From: JANQOH01 sp965243325
GTDB lineage: Bacteria > Pseudomonadota > Alphaproteobacteria > UBA7887
NCBI GenBank assembly: GCA_965243325.1
Contig: CBDEUQ010000003.1
Location: 2,852,001 to 2,916,000 of the forward strand
Length of the DNA: 64,000 nt
Direction: 5' to 3'
Part shown: in pieces, positions 46,748-56,621 of the stretch
Layout of the letters: every line of letters begins with the position of its first letter
How positions within the stretch are numbered: the stretch's first letter is position 1
Position numbers and translations under genes: made by a program
Notes under the pieces: generated by a model
Databases searched by the model: none
What the model saw: only the letters and a program-made list of their open reading frames with translations
Told to the model about the DNA's origin: nothing

Positions 46748-48064
46748 TCAAGCGGGCGATGTGTCGGCGCTCCTGATCCGAGCGGGAGGCAGGGGGAACT
46801 GCCGAAGGAGGACGTTCATTCGATCCCAATTGACGTAGCCCTTGCTGCTGCGACGGCTGAGAGACCATCGCCAGCAATGGGCTACCCGGAAGCGGAACCA
46901 CGACAGGCGCGCGCTGTTCCCGATGCGGCCGTAGTAGTTGCAGTGGCCCCGGATGACACGAGCGAGGTGCTCGTGCTGAGTCGCGAGCGGTTCATGCCGG
47001 TGCGTCTTGCACCAGCGATGGACCGCCTTGACCGCACGCGCGAAGCGGTCTCGGGCCGTGAACTGGCGCACGACGGGATTACCCTTCCTCGACCGCGTCC
47101 AGACGTGGTTGAAGCCGAGAAAGTCGAATGTCGCGTCCGTATCATGGCCCCGACCGAGCCGCGGCCGGAAGTCCACATACCGCGTCTTGGTCTCGTGGAG
47201 CGTGAGCCCGAAGCGCCCAAGACGCTTACCCAGAACGGCGAGCACTCGCCTGCCGTCCTGTTCGTCCTCAAAGGTCATAACGGCGTCGTCGGCGTACCGC
47301 ACCAGTCGGCACCGGCCTCGCAGGCGGGGTCGCACCTCTGCTTCGAACCATTTGTCCAGCACGCAGTGCAGGAACACGTCCGACAGCAAAGGGCTGACAA
47401 CCCCGCCCTGAGGAGTTCCAGTCTCGGACCGCTGCAGCACTCCTTGGTCGAGAACCCCGGCTTTCAGCCACTTGTCCAGCATTCGCCGGACCACACCGTC
47501 CTTGATCCGCAGGTCGAGGAATGAGCGAAGGTGGGGATGCGGAATCGAGTCAAAGTATCTGGCCAGATCCGCGTCGATCACCCATCTCAGCCTCTGCTCC
47601 ATGATACCGTTGCGCAGAGCGTTGAGGGCATCATGGGCCGAGCGCCCGGGGCGGAAGCCGTACGAGCACAGCAGAAAGTCCGTCTCGTAAATCGGCTCGA
47701 GGATCATCACGATCGCCCGCTGCGCCACCTTGTCCTCGAACGTCGGAATGCCGAGCGGGCGCTTCCTGCCGTCCGCCTTCGGGATGTAATGGCGGCGAAC
47801 CGGCGGCGCGAAGTAGCGGCCCGACTTGATCCGTTCCAGCAGGTCCTCAAGATTGGCCCGCAGGTCCTTCTCGTAGTCGGCAGCCGTTACGCCGTCGATC
47901 CCCGTCGCACCATCCTTCCGCGTCCGGCGATACGCCTCCAGCATCCAGTCGATGTCGATCAGGTGGTGTAGCGACGTGAAGACCCGCTCCGAGTGTTCCC
48001 TCGCCTGTTCGGCTATCCACTGCCGTTTCGTCGACGTGTTGGTGGAACCCAGCGTTTCCTCCAT
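46748..48064 (-). CDS. ltrA: Group II intron reverse transcriptase/maturase
   Basis: 438 residues. RT domains are complete: YIPKADGRKRPLGIPTFEDK, YGFRPGRSAHDAL, IDADLARYFDSIPH, GTPQGGVVSPLLSDV, and the catalytic RYADDAVMTF. The C-terminal maturase region reads VIRGHCNYYGRIGN through the YVNWDRMNVLLRQFPLPPARI tail. No HNH endonuclease domain follows, as is usual for group II introns that target single-stranded or terminator sites. Full-length and without frameshift, so it could be active. It shows no coupling with neighbours. Confidence 0.95.
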   Translation of the reverse strand: MEETLGSTNTSTKRQWIAEQAREHSERVFTSLHHLIDIDWMLEAYRRTRKDGATGIDGVTAADYEKDLRANLEDLLERIKSGRYFAPPVRRHYIPKADGRKRPLGIPTFEDKVAQRAIVMILEPIYETDFLLCSYGFRPGRSAHDALNALRNGIMEQRLRWVIDADLARYFDSIPHPHLRSFLDLRIKDGVVRRMLDKWLKAGVLDQGVLQRSETGTPQGGVVSPLLSDVFLHCVLDKWFEAEVRPRLRGRCRLVRYADDAVMTFEDEQDGRRVLAVLGKRLGRFGLTLHETKTRYVDFRPRLGRGHDTDATFDFLGFNHVWTRSRKGNPVVRQFTARDRFARAVKAVHRWCKTHRHEPLATQHEHLARVIRGHCNYYGRIGNSARLSWFRFRVAHCWRWSLSRRSSKGYVNWDRMNVLLRQFPLPPARIRSADTSPA

Positions 48065-48798
48065 CGTTTCCCGTCAGTGGGTCTGCGCATGTGACGCCTC
48101 CCTTTCCTCGGACGGGTCCCCGTGGACCGGGTTCCCCGCCGTCATCGGTACTATGAAGGCGCTACGACTCCCTGGCCTGTATCCCTCGGGCTTATTGATT
48201 CGCCGGTCGGTTCCGCAGAGTGCCTGCGCGTTCGTGTCCGCGTTGCGCGCTCCCGTCGACCGGCAGGCGCGGCCGTCGGGCCGGAGCGTCCTTGGTCAGC
48301 CGGTTCACCCCTATTCCGGCATTCTCCCTACGGACAGGTCAGGGCCTCCCAGGTTTCCTGGCGAACCATCCCGTGGCTTTGCGGCGCTCTCCGACCCCGG
48401 ACGACCCTTGGCGCCTCGCCATTCGCGGCGCTTCCGGTGCTGCCCCCACCTTGTCGAGAATGAGGGCGTCGACAATGCTATTTCGAGGCTCAATGGCGTC
48501 GCTTCACCACCCGCTGTGTACGCTTCACGACGTCCGTTGCCGCACGCCATGCAACACGCGCTTCCGGCTGGCAGGCTGTGCCTTTGCCGGGCGGGAGTCG
48601 AACCCGCTGGCTCGCGATGAAGGGTTTCTAGCTCATTGCTTCCTCCCTTCCAGGACTTCGCCTGGCGCTACGACAATCTGGGTGAGAGCCGCGCGTCAAT
48701 CTCTAAGCGCCGAGGTTGCACTTCCGGTCAACAAACCCGACCCGCCGGATCGGCGGACATCGCGGATACGCGCAACATCTCGGTCTGGAAAGACATAC

Positions 48799-48827
48799 TT
48801 GCCTCATCCGAGACAGATATGTATCAT
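48799..48827 (+). promoter_or_regulatory. Possible promoter of the TetR gene
   Basis: TTGCCT (48799-48804) and TATCAT (48822-48827) are separated by exactly 17 bases and lie in a locally AT-rich patch just before the TetR start. If real, the 5' leader would be almost absent for a start at 48837. A loose ACATA...TATGT repeat flanks it and could be a TetR-type operator. Confidence 0.4.
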
Positions 48828-48836
48828 AAGAACGCA

Positions 48837-49439
48837 ATGTCAAGAGCGCGTCCTGTGCAACCCATAGATTCGCAGACCCCGTCACCGCCAAGGCGACGGC
48901 CAAGCCGCGCGGCCATTATCGACGCAGCCGTGGGTGTTCTTGCGCGAAACCCCGATGCGTCCTTGGCGACGATTGCCGAGGCAGCGGGGGTAGGCCGTGC
49001 CACCCTCTATCGGCATTTTCCCGGCCGAAGCGATCTGATCGACGCGATCGGCCGGCAGGCAATCGAGGAAACCGATGCAGCCGTGCGCACGATCCGTTGG
49101 CAAGACATGTCGAGCAGGGAGTTCCTCCTCGCCGTCTTCGAAGCGATGGTTCCTCTTGGCGATCGTTACCACTTTCTCATGGTGATGGCGCCTGCCGCCG
49201 TCGGCAGCGAGGTGGGGGAGGCCTACGCCCGCCAGCTCCGCGAAATCGAGGAAATGATGCACTGGATGAGGCGGGACGGCACGCTGGCGCCCGACGTGCC
49301 GATCGACTGGGCAGTGCAGATGGTCGATTCCCTGATCTACGCAGCCTGGTCGGCGGTGCGCGACGGCTCGGTTGCCCCGCGGCGCGCTGCCGCGCTCGCC
49401 TGCCGCACGTTCTTGTCCGGCCTGTCGAGGGGCGGATGA
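48837..49439 (+). CDS. TetR family transcriptional regulator
   Basis: 200 residues from ATG 48837 (MSRARPVQPIDS); an upstream ATG at 48819 would add six residues and neither has a clear ribosome site. Helix-turn-helix segment: SRAAIIDAAVGVLARNP, SLATIAEAAGVGRATLYRHFPGRSDLIDAI. The C-terminal ligand domain is variable. Its stop overlaps the start of the small membrane protein (ATGATGG), and a Rieske oxygenase follows, so it may regulate those two genes. Divergent from the six-TM gene, with the group II intron in between. Confidence 0.88.
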   Translation: MSRARPVQPIDSQTPSPPRRRPSRAAIIDAAVGVLARNPDASLATIAEAAGVGRATLYRHFPGRSDLIDAIGRQAIEETDAAVRTIRWQDMSSREFLLAVFEAMVPLGDRYHFLMVMAPAAVGSEVGEAYARQLREIEEMMHWMRRDGTLAPDVPIDWAVQMVDSLIYAAWSAVRDGSVAPRRAAALACRTFLSGLSRGG

Positions 49440-49723
49440 TGGCCTTGTCCGAGGTGCGCCGGCGGGCCGCCCGGCTCGGCTTGAAGCCGCTCACCGTCGC
49501 CGTGCTCGTGGCGCTGCTGACCGCGACGCTCCTGGACTGGTACTGGCCGTGGGGGCTGCTCTTCCTCTACTGGGTCGTCGTCGGTCTCCGGCAGCGTGAG
49601 GCGTTCCTGATCGAACGCATTGCGAAGGAACGCAACCCCATCCTGTATTGGTGCATCAACGGGCTGTGGGCCTGGTTCGGCCTCTGGACGCTGTACGCAG
49701 ATCTGGCTTGGCGGCTGGCCTAG
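49436..49723 (+). CDS. Small membrane protein of unknown function
   Basis: 95 residues from the first of two adjacent ATGs (MMALSEVRRR), coupled to the TetR stop by ATGA. Two hydrophobic segments: LTVAVLVALLTATLLDWYWPW with GLLFLYWVVVGL, and PILYWCINGLWAWFGLWTLY. It is rich in Trp and Tyr in the membrane parts. No family recognised. Lies between the regulator and the Rieske oxygenase, so perhaps part of the same unit. Confidence 0.72.
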   Translation: MMALSEVRRRAARLGLKPLTVAVLVALLTATLLDWYWPWGLLFLYWVVVGLRQREAFLIERIAKERNPILYWCINGLWAWFGLWTLYADLAWRLA

Positions 49724-49778
49724 GCGCGGGTCGGGCGAAGGAGCGGCGTTCGCGCGAGCGATGGACACGGAGCACGCG

Positions 49779-51077
49779 ATGAAGAACGCACCCGGCGGAA
49801 GAGGCCGGACCGGCCACACGATGCCGGACCGGCCCGCGCAGCAGCTGCCGCGCGACGCCTACGTGAGCCGGGCGTGGTTCGAGCGTGAGCGTCGCGATTT
49901 GTTCGGGCGCTGTTGGACCTCTGCGGGAGTGGCACGGGATCTTGCGATGTCCGGCGACTACGTGACGGTATCGGCCGGCGACTATCCCCTGATGGTCCTC
50001 CGTGACGAGAGCGGAACGCTCCGCGCCTTTCACAACCTGTGTCGGCATCGGGGTACGGAACTCGTCGAAGGCTCGGGGCGGCTGGAACGGGGGCGCATCG
50101 CGTGCCCGTATCACCGCTGGACCTACGACCTTGGCGGGTCGTTGCGCGCGGTGCCGATGCGTGCGCGTTGTTTTGCCGACCTGGACACCGATGACTACTC
50201 CCTGCTCCCGGCGGCAATCGGCGAGCTTGGGGGGCTGATCTTCGTGAACCCGAATCCCGGCGCTGATTTTTTGGCCTGGCAGGCCGACCTGGAATCGGTT
50301 CTCTGGCCGCACCGCTTCGAGCGAATGAGCGCCGGGCTGGAGTTGACCTACGAGATCCACTGCAACTGGAAGGTGTTCCTGGAAAACGCCATCGACGGGT
50401 ACCACCTGGCGTACCTGCACGGCGAGACGCTCGGTGGCCCGCGTGCCGACCGCAATGTCTGGGATGTGCACGGCCGCCATCTGGTCTGGTACTCGACGGA
50501 GACCGGTCGAAAGAGCTGTCTGCCCGAAGGGATCGCACGGGCCGGAAACGATAGCGGCCAAGGTCCCATACAAGGCGCCGAAACAGGCGAATACGGCGGT
50601 GTGTTCGTGCTGTTTCCCAGCACCATCGTGACGGCCACGCCGACCGGCCTCACCGTGTCGAGACTGGATGCCGTGACGGCCGACCTCACCCGCTTGCACA
50701 CGCGCGCGTGGGGGCGAAAGGGCGGGGACTGGAAAAGGTGGCTCGGCGGAGCGAACGTCGAGGACATTCCAGGTTACGACCCTGCCAGCGGTTTTTTTCG
50801 ACTCTCCTGCCTCGATCGGCATCCACTCGAGATCGGGGACTTCCACTGGGAAGACGTATGGATTTGCGAAAAGCTGCAGCGCTCGCTGCGCTCGCCGGCG
50901 TATCGGTGTGAGCGCCTCGCTGCCGGTGCCGGCGCCGAGGCACCGCTGGAATTCTTTCAGCGCAACGTGCTGGACTACCTCACACCGGTTCCTGGCTCGA
51001 CCCCGGACGGCTCCGCCGCCCGGCCCGACAAAGCCGCACCCGACGAGAGTCCTATTCCGTATCGCCGTCGAAAATGA
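49779..51077 (+). CDS. Rieske 2Fe-2S aromatic ring-hydroxylating oxygenase alpha subunit
   Basis: 432 residues from ATG 49779 with GGAG upstream; ATGs at 49761 and 49821 are alternatives. The Rieske cluster ligands are CRHRG and CPYHRW (Cys-X-His and Cys-X2-His). The mononuclear iron site is in LENAIDGYHLAYLHGE (Asp, two His) with a distal acid further on. Such proteins hydroxylate aromatic rings or demethylate quaternary amines with a separate reductase; no reductase gene is here. The C-terminus (about 25 residues past VLDYLTPVPG) runs into ftsB on the other strand, overlapping by 26 bases. Confidence 0.9.
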   Translation: MKNAPGGRGRTGHTMPDRPAQQLPRDAYVSRAWFERERRDLFGRCWTSAGVARDLAMSGDYVTVSAGDYPLMVLRDESGTLRAFHNLCRHRGTELVEGSGRLERGRIACPYHRWTYDLGGSLRAVPMRARCFADLDTDDYSLLPAAIGELGGLIFVNPNPGADFLAWQADLESVLWPHRFERMSAGLELTYEIHCNWKVFLENAIDGYHLAYLHGETLGGPRADRNVWDVHGRHLVWYSTETGRKSCLPEGIARAGNDSGQGPIQGAETGEYGGVFVLFPSTIVTATPTGLTVSRLDAVTADLTRLHTRAWGRKGGDWKRWLGGANVEDIPGYDPASGFFRLSCLDRHPLEIGDFHWEDVWICEKLQRSLRSPAYRCERLAAGAGAEAPLEFFQRNVLDYLTPVPGSTPDGSAARPDKAAPDESPIPYRRRK

Positions 51078-51369
51078 CCCGCGTTCCCGGCGGCGCGAGG
51101 TTGAGCACCGCGGCCGTCCGTTCCTCCAGCATGTCGGGATCGAGACTGTCGGCCCGAAGAAGGCCGACGCGGTGTTCCAGAGCCATGCGTTCGGCGCGCG
51201 TCTCCGCCACGGCGGCGCGCAGCACGGCTACGCGTTCGCTCGTCTTCTCCCACGCGAGAACGCCGCGTTCGCCCCACACCGTGTGGTAGCCGAGGTAGAG
51301 CGCGCACGCGAGAAAGAACGCCGCACCGCTGGCGCGACGCAGGCGTTCGGGAAGCCGGCCCCTTGCCAT
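51052..51369 (-). CDS. ftsB: Cell division protein FtsB (septum formation initiator)
   Basis: 105 residues: a short basic start, one membrane helix (about 15-31, GAAFFLACALYLGYHTV), then a heptad-like coiled coil (VAVLRAAVAETRAERMALEHRVGLL) and the LDPDMLEERTAAVLNL tail typical of FtsB/DivIC. It works with FtsQ and FtsL in the divisome. In alphaproteobacteria it follows eno, as here. Its 3' end overlaps the Rieske oxygenase gene. Confidence 0.93.
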   Translation of the reverse strand: MARGRLPERLRRASGAAFFLACALYLGYHTVWGERGVLAWEKTSERVAVLRAAVAETRAERMALEHRVGLLRADSLDPDMLEERTAAVLNLAPPGTRVIFDGDTE

Positions 51370-51402
51370 GAAAATCAGCGAATCACGGTACGCCGCGCGT
51401 TG

Positions 51403-52680
51403 TCAACGGGCAAACGCCGCGCCGCCGGCGTAGCGCGCCGATCCGCCGAGCTGCTCCTCGATGCGGATCAGCCGGTTGTACTTGGCCAGCCGGTCCGAAC
51501 GCGACAGCGAGCCGGTCTTGATCTGTCCGCAGTTCGTCGCCACCGCGAGGTCGGCGATCGTCGTATCCTCGGTCTCCCCGGAGCGGTGCGACACGACGGC
51601 CCGGTACGCCGCGCGGTGCGCCGCGTCCACCGTTTCCAGGGTCTCGGTCAGCGTGCCGATCTGGTTGACCTTCACCAGCACAGCATTGGCCGCGCCGGCG
51701 TCGATTCCCCGCGCGAGGCGCGCCGGGTTGGTCGCGAACAGGTCGTCGCCGACCAGTTGCACCGTGCGCCCGAGAGCTTCCGTGAGCGCGGCCCAGCCCG
51801 GCCAGTCGTCCTCCTCCAGCCCGTCCTCGATGGAGACGATGGGATATCGCGCAACGAGATCTTCGTACCAGGCCACCATCTCGTCGGCGCCGAGGCATCG
51901 CCCCTCGCCCGCCATCCGGTAGCGCCCCTCCCGGTGAAACTCGCTCGCCGCGGCGTCGAGCGCCAGCGCAACCTGTTCGCCCGGGCGATAGCCCGCGTCC
52001 TCGATCGCGCCGAGAATGAAATCCAGCGCTTCCGCGTTGCTGGCGAGCCTGGGCGCGAACCCGCCCTCGTCGCCGACCGCGGTCGCGTGGCCGGCGTCCG
52101 CGAGGCGCCGCCGCAGCGCGTGAAAGACCTCCGCCCCCCAGCGCACGGCCTCGGCGAGGCTCGGCGCGCCGGCCGGCACGATCATGAACTCCTGGATGTC
52201 CAGACCGCTGTCGGCGTGGGCACCGCCGTTCACCACGTTCATCATCGGCACCGGCAGCACGTGCGCGTCGACGCCGCCGACGTAGCGGTAGAGCGGCAGG
52301 CCGCGCGCCATCGCCCCTGCCCTGGCGATGGCGAGACTGACTCCGAGGATCGCGTTGGCGCCCAGCCGCTCCTTGTTCTCCGTCCCGTCGAGCGCCTTCA
52401 GCGCAAGGTCGAGCGCTCGCTGGTCTTCCGCGTCGCGGCCCGAAAGCGCATCGAAGATCTCGCCGTTGACCGCGTCGACCGCGCCGCGCACGCCCCTTCC
52501 GCCGTATCGCGCGCGGTCGCCGTCGCGGCGTTCCACGGCCTCGTGCCGGCCGGTGGACGCCCCCGACGGGACGGCGGCGCGCGCCGTGGCGCCGGTCTCC
52601 AGCGTCGCCTCGACCTCGACGGTCGGGTTGCCGCGGCTGTCGAGAATCTCGCGGGCGCGAATGTCGATGAGAGCGGTCAC
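51403..52680 (-). CDS. eno: Enolase
   Basis: 425 residues from GTG 52678-52680 with AAGGAG ahead. Interconverts 2-phosphoglycerate and phosphoenolpyruvate. Seen: PSGASTGRHEAVE, NVVNGGAHADSGLDIQEFM, IVSIEDGLEEDDW (metal Glu), QLVGDDLFATN, VKVNQIGTLTET (catalytic Lys) and SHRSGETEDTTIADLAV. Lies 28 bases after kdsA, with ftsB downstream, as usual in this class. Confidence 0.97.
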   Translation of the reverse strand: MTALIDIRAREILDSRGNPTVEVEATLETGATARAAVPSGASTGRHEAVERRDGDRARYGGRGVRGAVDAVNGEIFDALSGRDAEDQRALDLALKALDGTENKERLGANAILGVSLAIARAGAMARGLPLYRYVGGVDAHVLPVPMMNVVNGGAHADSGLDIQEFMIVPAGAPSLAEAVRWGAEVFHALRRRLADAGHATAVGDEGGFAPRLASNAEALDFILGAIEDAGYRPGEQVALALDAAASEFHREGRYRMAGEGRCLGADEMVAWYEDLVARYPIVSIEDGLEEDDWPGWAALTEALGRTVQLVGDDLFATNPARLARGIDAGAANAVLVKVNQIGTLTETLETVDAAHRAAYRAVVSHRSGETEDTTIADLAVATNCGQIKTGSLSRSDRLAKYNRLIRIEEQLGGSARYAGGAAFAR

Positions 52681-52708
52681 GGCAGCTCCTTGCGCCTCCT
52701 GCGGCGCG

Positions 52709-53556
52709 TCATGGGTCGATCGCCTCGGTCGGATGTGCCTTGGCCAGACTGTCGAAGGCCGCCAGAGCCTCGACGAGGCGGCGGACGTGCTTGAGCGGAA
52801 CCATGTTCGGGCCGTCGCTCGGCGCGTTGTCCGGGTCCTGGTGGACCTCCATGAACACGGCCGCGACGCCGACCGCGGCGGCGGCACGGGCGAGCACCGG
52901 CACGTGCCGGCGCTCGCCGCCGCTCGATGCGCCGAGACCGCCGGGCTGCTGCACGGAATGGGTCGCGTCGAACACCACCGGCCAGCCGGTTTCGGCGAGC
53001 ACCGGCAGCGCCCGCATGTCGGAGACCAGCGTGTTGTAGCCGAAGCTCGCGCCCCGCTCGGTGAGCAGGATTCGCGTGCAGCCCGCGCGTTCCAGCTTGT
53101 CGGCGACGTTGGCCATGTCCCACGGTGCCAGAAACTGGCCCTTCTTGACGTTGACGGTGCGCCCGGTCCGCGCGGCGGCGACCAGCAGGTCGGTCTGGCG
53201 GCAGAGAAAGGCGGGGATCTGCAACACGTCCACGACCGGGGCGACGACGGAGCATTGGCCTTCCGTGTGCACGTCGGTCAGCACCGGGCAGCCGTGCGCC
53301 TCCCGCAGTTCGGCGAACACCGGCAGGCTGGCGTCGAGGCCGATCCCGCGCGCGCCGGCGAAGCTCGAGCGGTTGGCCTTGTCGAACGACGTCTTGTAGA
53401 TCAGCCCGATGCCTGCGCCCGCGGCAATGTCCGCAAGCGCGCCGCACATGTCGTGCGCGTGCTGCGCGCTTTCCATCTGACACGGCCCTGCGATCAGCGC
53501 CAGCGGCAACCGGTTGCCGAGGCGCAGGTGCCCGACGGCCACCTCGCGTGCGACGG

Positions 53557-53560
<4 letters not shown>
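52709..53560 (-). CDS. kdsA: 3-deoxy-8-phosphooctulonate (KDO-8-P) synthase
   Basis: 283 residues. Condenses phosphoenolpyruvate and arabinose 5-phosphate into KDO-8-P for lipopolysaccharide. Seen: IAGPCQMESAQHA, YKTSFDKANRSSF, CPVLTDVHTEGQC, VNVKKGQFLAPWDM and VVFDATHSVQQPGG. ATG overlaps the pyrG stop by four bases. The presence of this gene implies an LPS-bearing outer membrane with KDO. Confidence 0.97.
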
Positions 53561-55182
<1,622 letters not shown>

Positions 55183-55378
55183 AAGGCGCGAGAATACGAG
55201 GTCGCGCTCCGGTTTTGAACTGCGCCGCCGCGTGCGTCCCGCCCCGACCGGAAAGCGATCAATCCCCGATACGCCGAGCGCGGACCTGCGCCCGCGCCAA
55301 TGCGGACGCCCGGATTCCGGCGCTTGGACGCGATTGCCGCGCCGCCTTCGGGGAGGCGTGCGCGCGTCGTGGAAAAGG

Positions 55379-55714
55379 TTATTCGGCGACGGGAACCCGC
55401 GGCCCGGCGACGGGATCCTCCGGCGCCGGGAAAACCGCGCCGGCGGGCGAATTGGGCAGGCTGTCGGTCAACGAACGCGGGCCGCTCGTGCCGCTGGCCA
55501 GAATCGCCAGCACCATGCTCGTCGCCATGAACGACCCGGCCAGAATCGCCGTCGCGCGCGTCAGCAGATTCGCCGACTGGCGCCCCGACATCACGCCGCC
55601 GAAGGAGCCGCCGCCGAGGCCGCCGAGCGCGCCGCCGTCGCTGCGCTGCACCAGGACCACGACGATCATCGCGATCGCGATCAGCACGTGAATGACCAAG
55701 ATGACGGCCGTCAT
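55379..55714 (-). CDS. secG: Preprotein translocase subunit SecG
   Basis: 111 residues. Two membrane helices: VILVIHVLIAIAMIVVVLV at the N-terminus and TRATAILAGSFMATSMVLAIL after the Gly-rich loop (GGALGGLGGGSFGGVMSGR) characteristic of SecG. A Pro/Ala-rich tail follows, as in other alphaproteobacteria. ATG overlaps the tpiA stop by four bases. Confidence 0.96.
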   Translation of the reverse strand: MTAVILVIHVLIAIAMIVVVLVQRSDGGALGGLGGGSFGGVMSGRQSANLLTRATAILAGSFMATSMVLAILASGTSGPRSLTDSLPNSPAGAVFPAPEDPVAGPRVPVAE

Positions 55715-56472
55715 CGCGTCCCGCCCTCCGTTCGCCCGCGCCCTGATAACCCGTCCGCGGCGGCTTGGCAAATCCTGCGAAAGTCTTCCGCCGCGAGGCT
55801 CGCGCCGCCGACCAGTGCGCCGTTCACCTCGGCGACTCCCAGGAGCTCCCGCGCGTTGTCCGGCTTGACCGACCCCCCGTAAAGCAGACGCGCGTCGGGG
55901 AAGCGCGCCCGCAGGAGGCCGTGGATCTCCGCCACCTCGCCCGGCGTCGGCGTCCGCCCGCTGCCGATGGCCCACACCGGTTCGTAGGCGACGACGACAC
56001 CCGGCCCGCCGTCCGTCGGCACCGAGCCCGCCGCTTGCGCCTCGACCGTCGCGAGCGCGCGACCGGACTCGCGCGCCGCCCCGGTCTCGCCGACGCAGAC
56101 GATGGGAACGAGCCCGGCGGCCAGCGCGGCCTCGGCCTTTCGGCGCACGACCTCGTCGGTTTCGCCGTGGTCCGCGCGGCGCTCCGAATGGCCGACGATG
56201 ACGTACCGGCACCCCGCGTCGGCCAGCATCGACGCCGCTATGTCGCCGGTGTGCGCGCCCGGGGCCGCCGCGGCGCAGTCCTGGCCCCCCAGCGCCACGC
56301 CGCTGCCCGTGAGCGCCGCCGCCACCGGGTCGAGAAGCGTCGCCGGCGGGCACAACAGCACCTCGCATGGTGCCGCCTCGCGGCGAACGAACCGCGCCAC
56401 CGCCTCGGCCAGGGCCACGCCGTCGGCGCGCAAGCCGTTCATCTTCCAGTTGCCGGCGATCAGCGGCGTCAC
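55711..56472 (-). CDS. tpiA: Triose-phosphate isomerase
   Basis: 253 residues starting at GTG 56470-56472 with GGAGGGAG upstream. Interconverts dihydroxyacetone phosphate and glyceraldehyde 3-phosphate. Seen: IAGNWKMNG (catalytic Lys), YVIVGHSERR (His), VVAYEPVWAIGSG (Glu) and LYGGSVKPDN. First gene of the tpiA-secG-(pyrG-kdsA-eno-ftsB) cluster, divergent from ppiD. Confidence 0.97.
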   Translation of the reverse strand: MTPLIAGNWKMNGLRADGVALAEAVARFVRREAAPCEVLLCPPATLLDPVAAALTGSGVALGGQDCAAAAPGAHTGDIAASMLADAGCRYVIVGHSERRADHGETDEVVRRKAEAALAAGLVPIVCVGETGAARESGRALATVEAQAAGSVPTDGGPGVVVAYEPVWAIGSGRTPTPGEVAEIHGLLRARFPDARLLYGGSVKPDNARELLGVAEVNGALVGGASLAAEDFRRICQAAADGLSGRGRTEGGTR

Positions 56473-56538
56473 GCCCGCTCCCTCCGTCGGTGCCCACGAT
56501 TGCCGCGCGATTTAGCACAGGCGCGCGAAACTTGCAGG

Positions 56539-56567
56539 TTGCCGCCTTTCCCCGGCCCTCTTATGAT
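56539..56567 (+). promoter_or_regulatory. Sigma-70-like promoter of ppiD
   Basis: TTGCCG (56539-56544) and TATGAT (56562-56567) are separated by 17 bases, about 55 bases before the ppiD start, in the divergent tpiA-ppiD region. The -10 match is good, the -35 moderate. Confidence 0.5.
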
Positions 56568-56621
56568 GCAGTCACTGGACCGCTTATTCTTTGTTTTTCA
56601 GGGTTTTAGGGGTGAGCGCGC

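Larger units (their letters stand above)
46655..48671 (-). mobile_element. Group II intron with reverse transcriptase gene
   Basis: On the minus strand, about 600 bases of structured non-coding RNA (about 48671-48065) precede the reverse transcriptase gene, which is followed by a domain V-like hairpin (46729-46697) and a domain VI-like hairpin with a bulged A (46663, in CCTACTC). The 3' end should lie a few bases after that, near 46655-46658. The 5' end near 48671 (GTAGCGCCAGGCG) is a guess, because no perfect GTGCG/GTGYG was seen. The insertion is in the divergent intergenic region between the six-TM gene and the TetR gene. Ends need comparison with an empty site. Confidence 0.8.

Noticed and set aside
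48220..48867. Open frames with GRESNPLARD-like text in the intron 5' region
   Set aside because: They lie in structured intron RNA, antisense to the intron; such conserved false proteins are common over group II introns.
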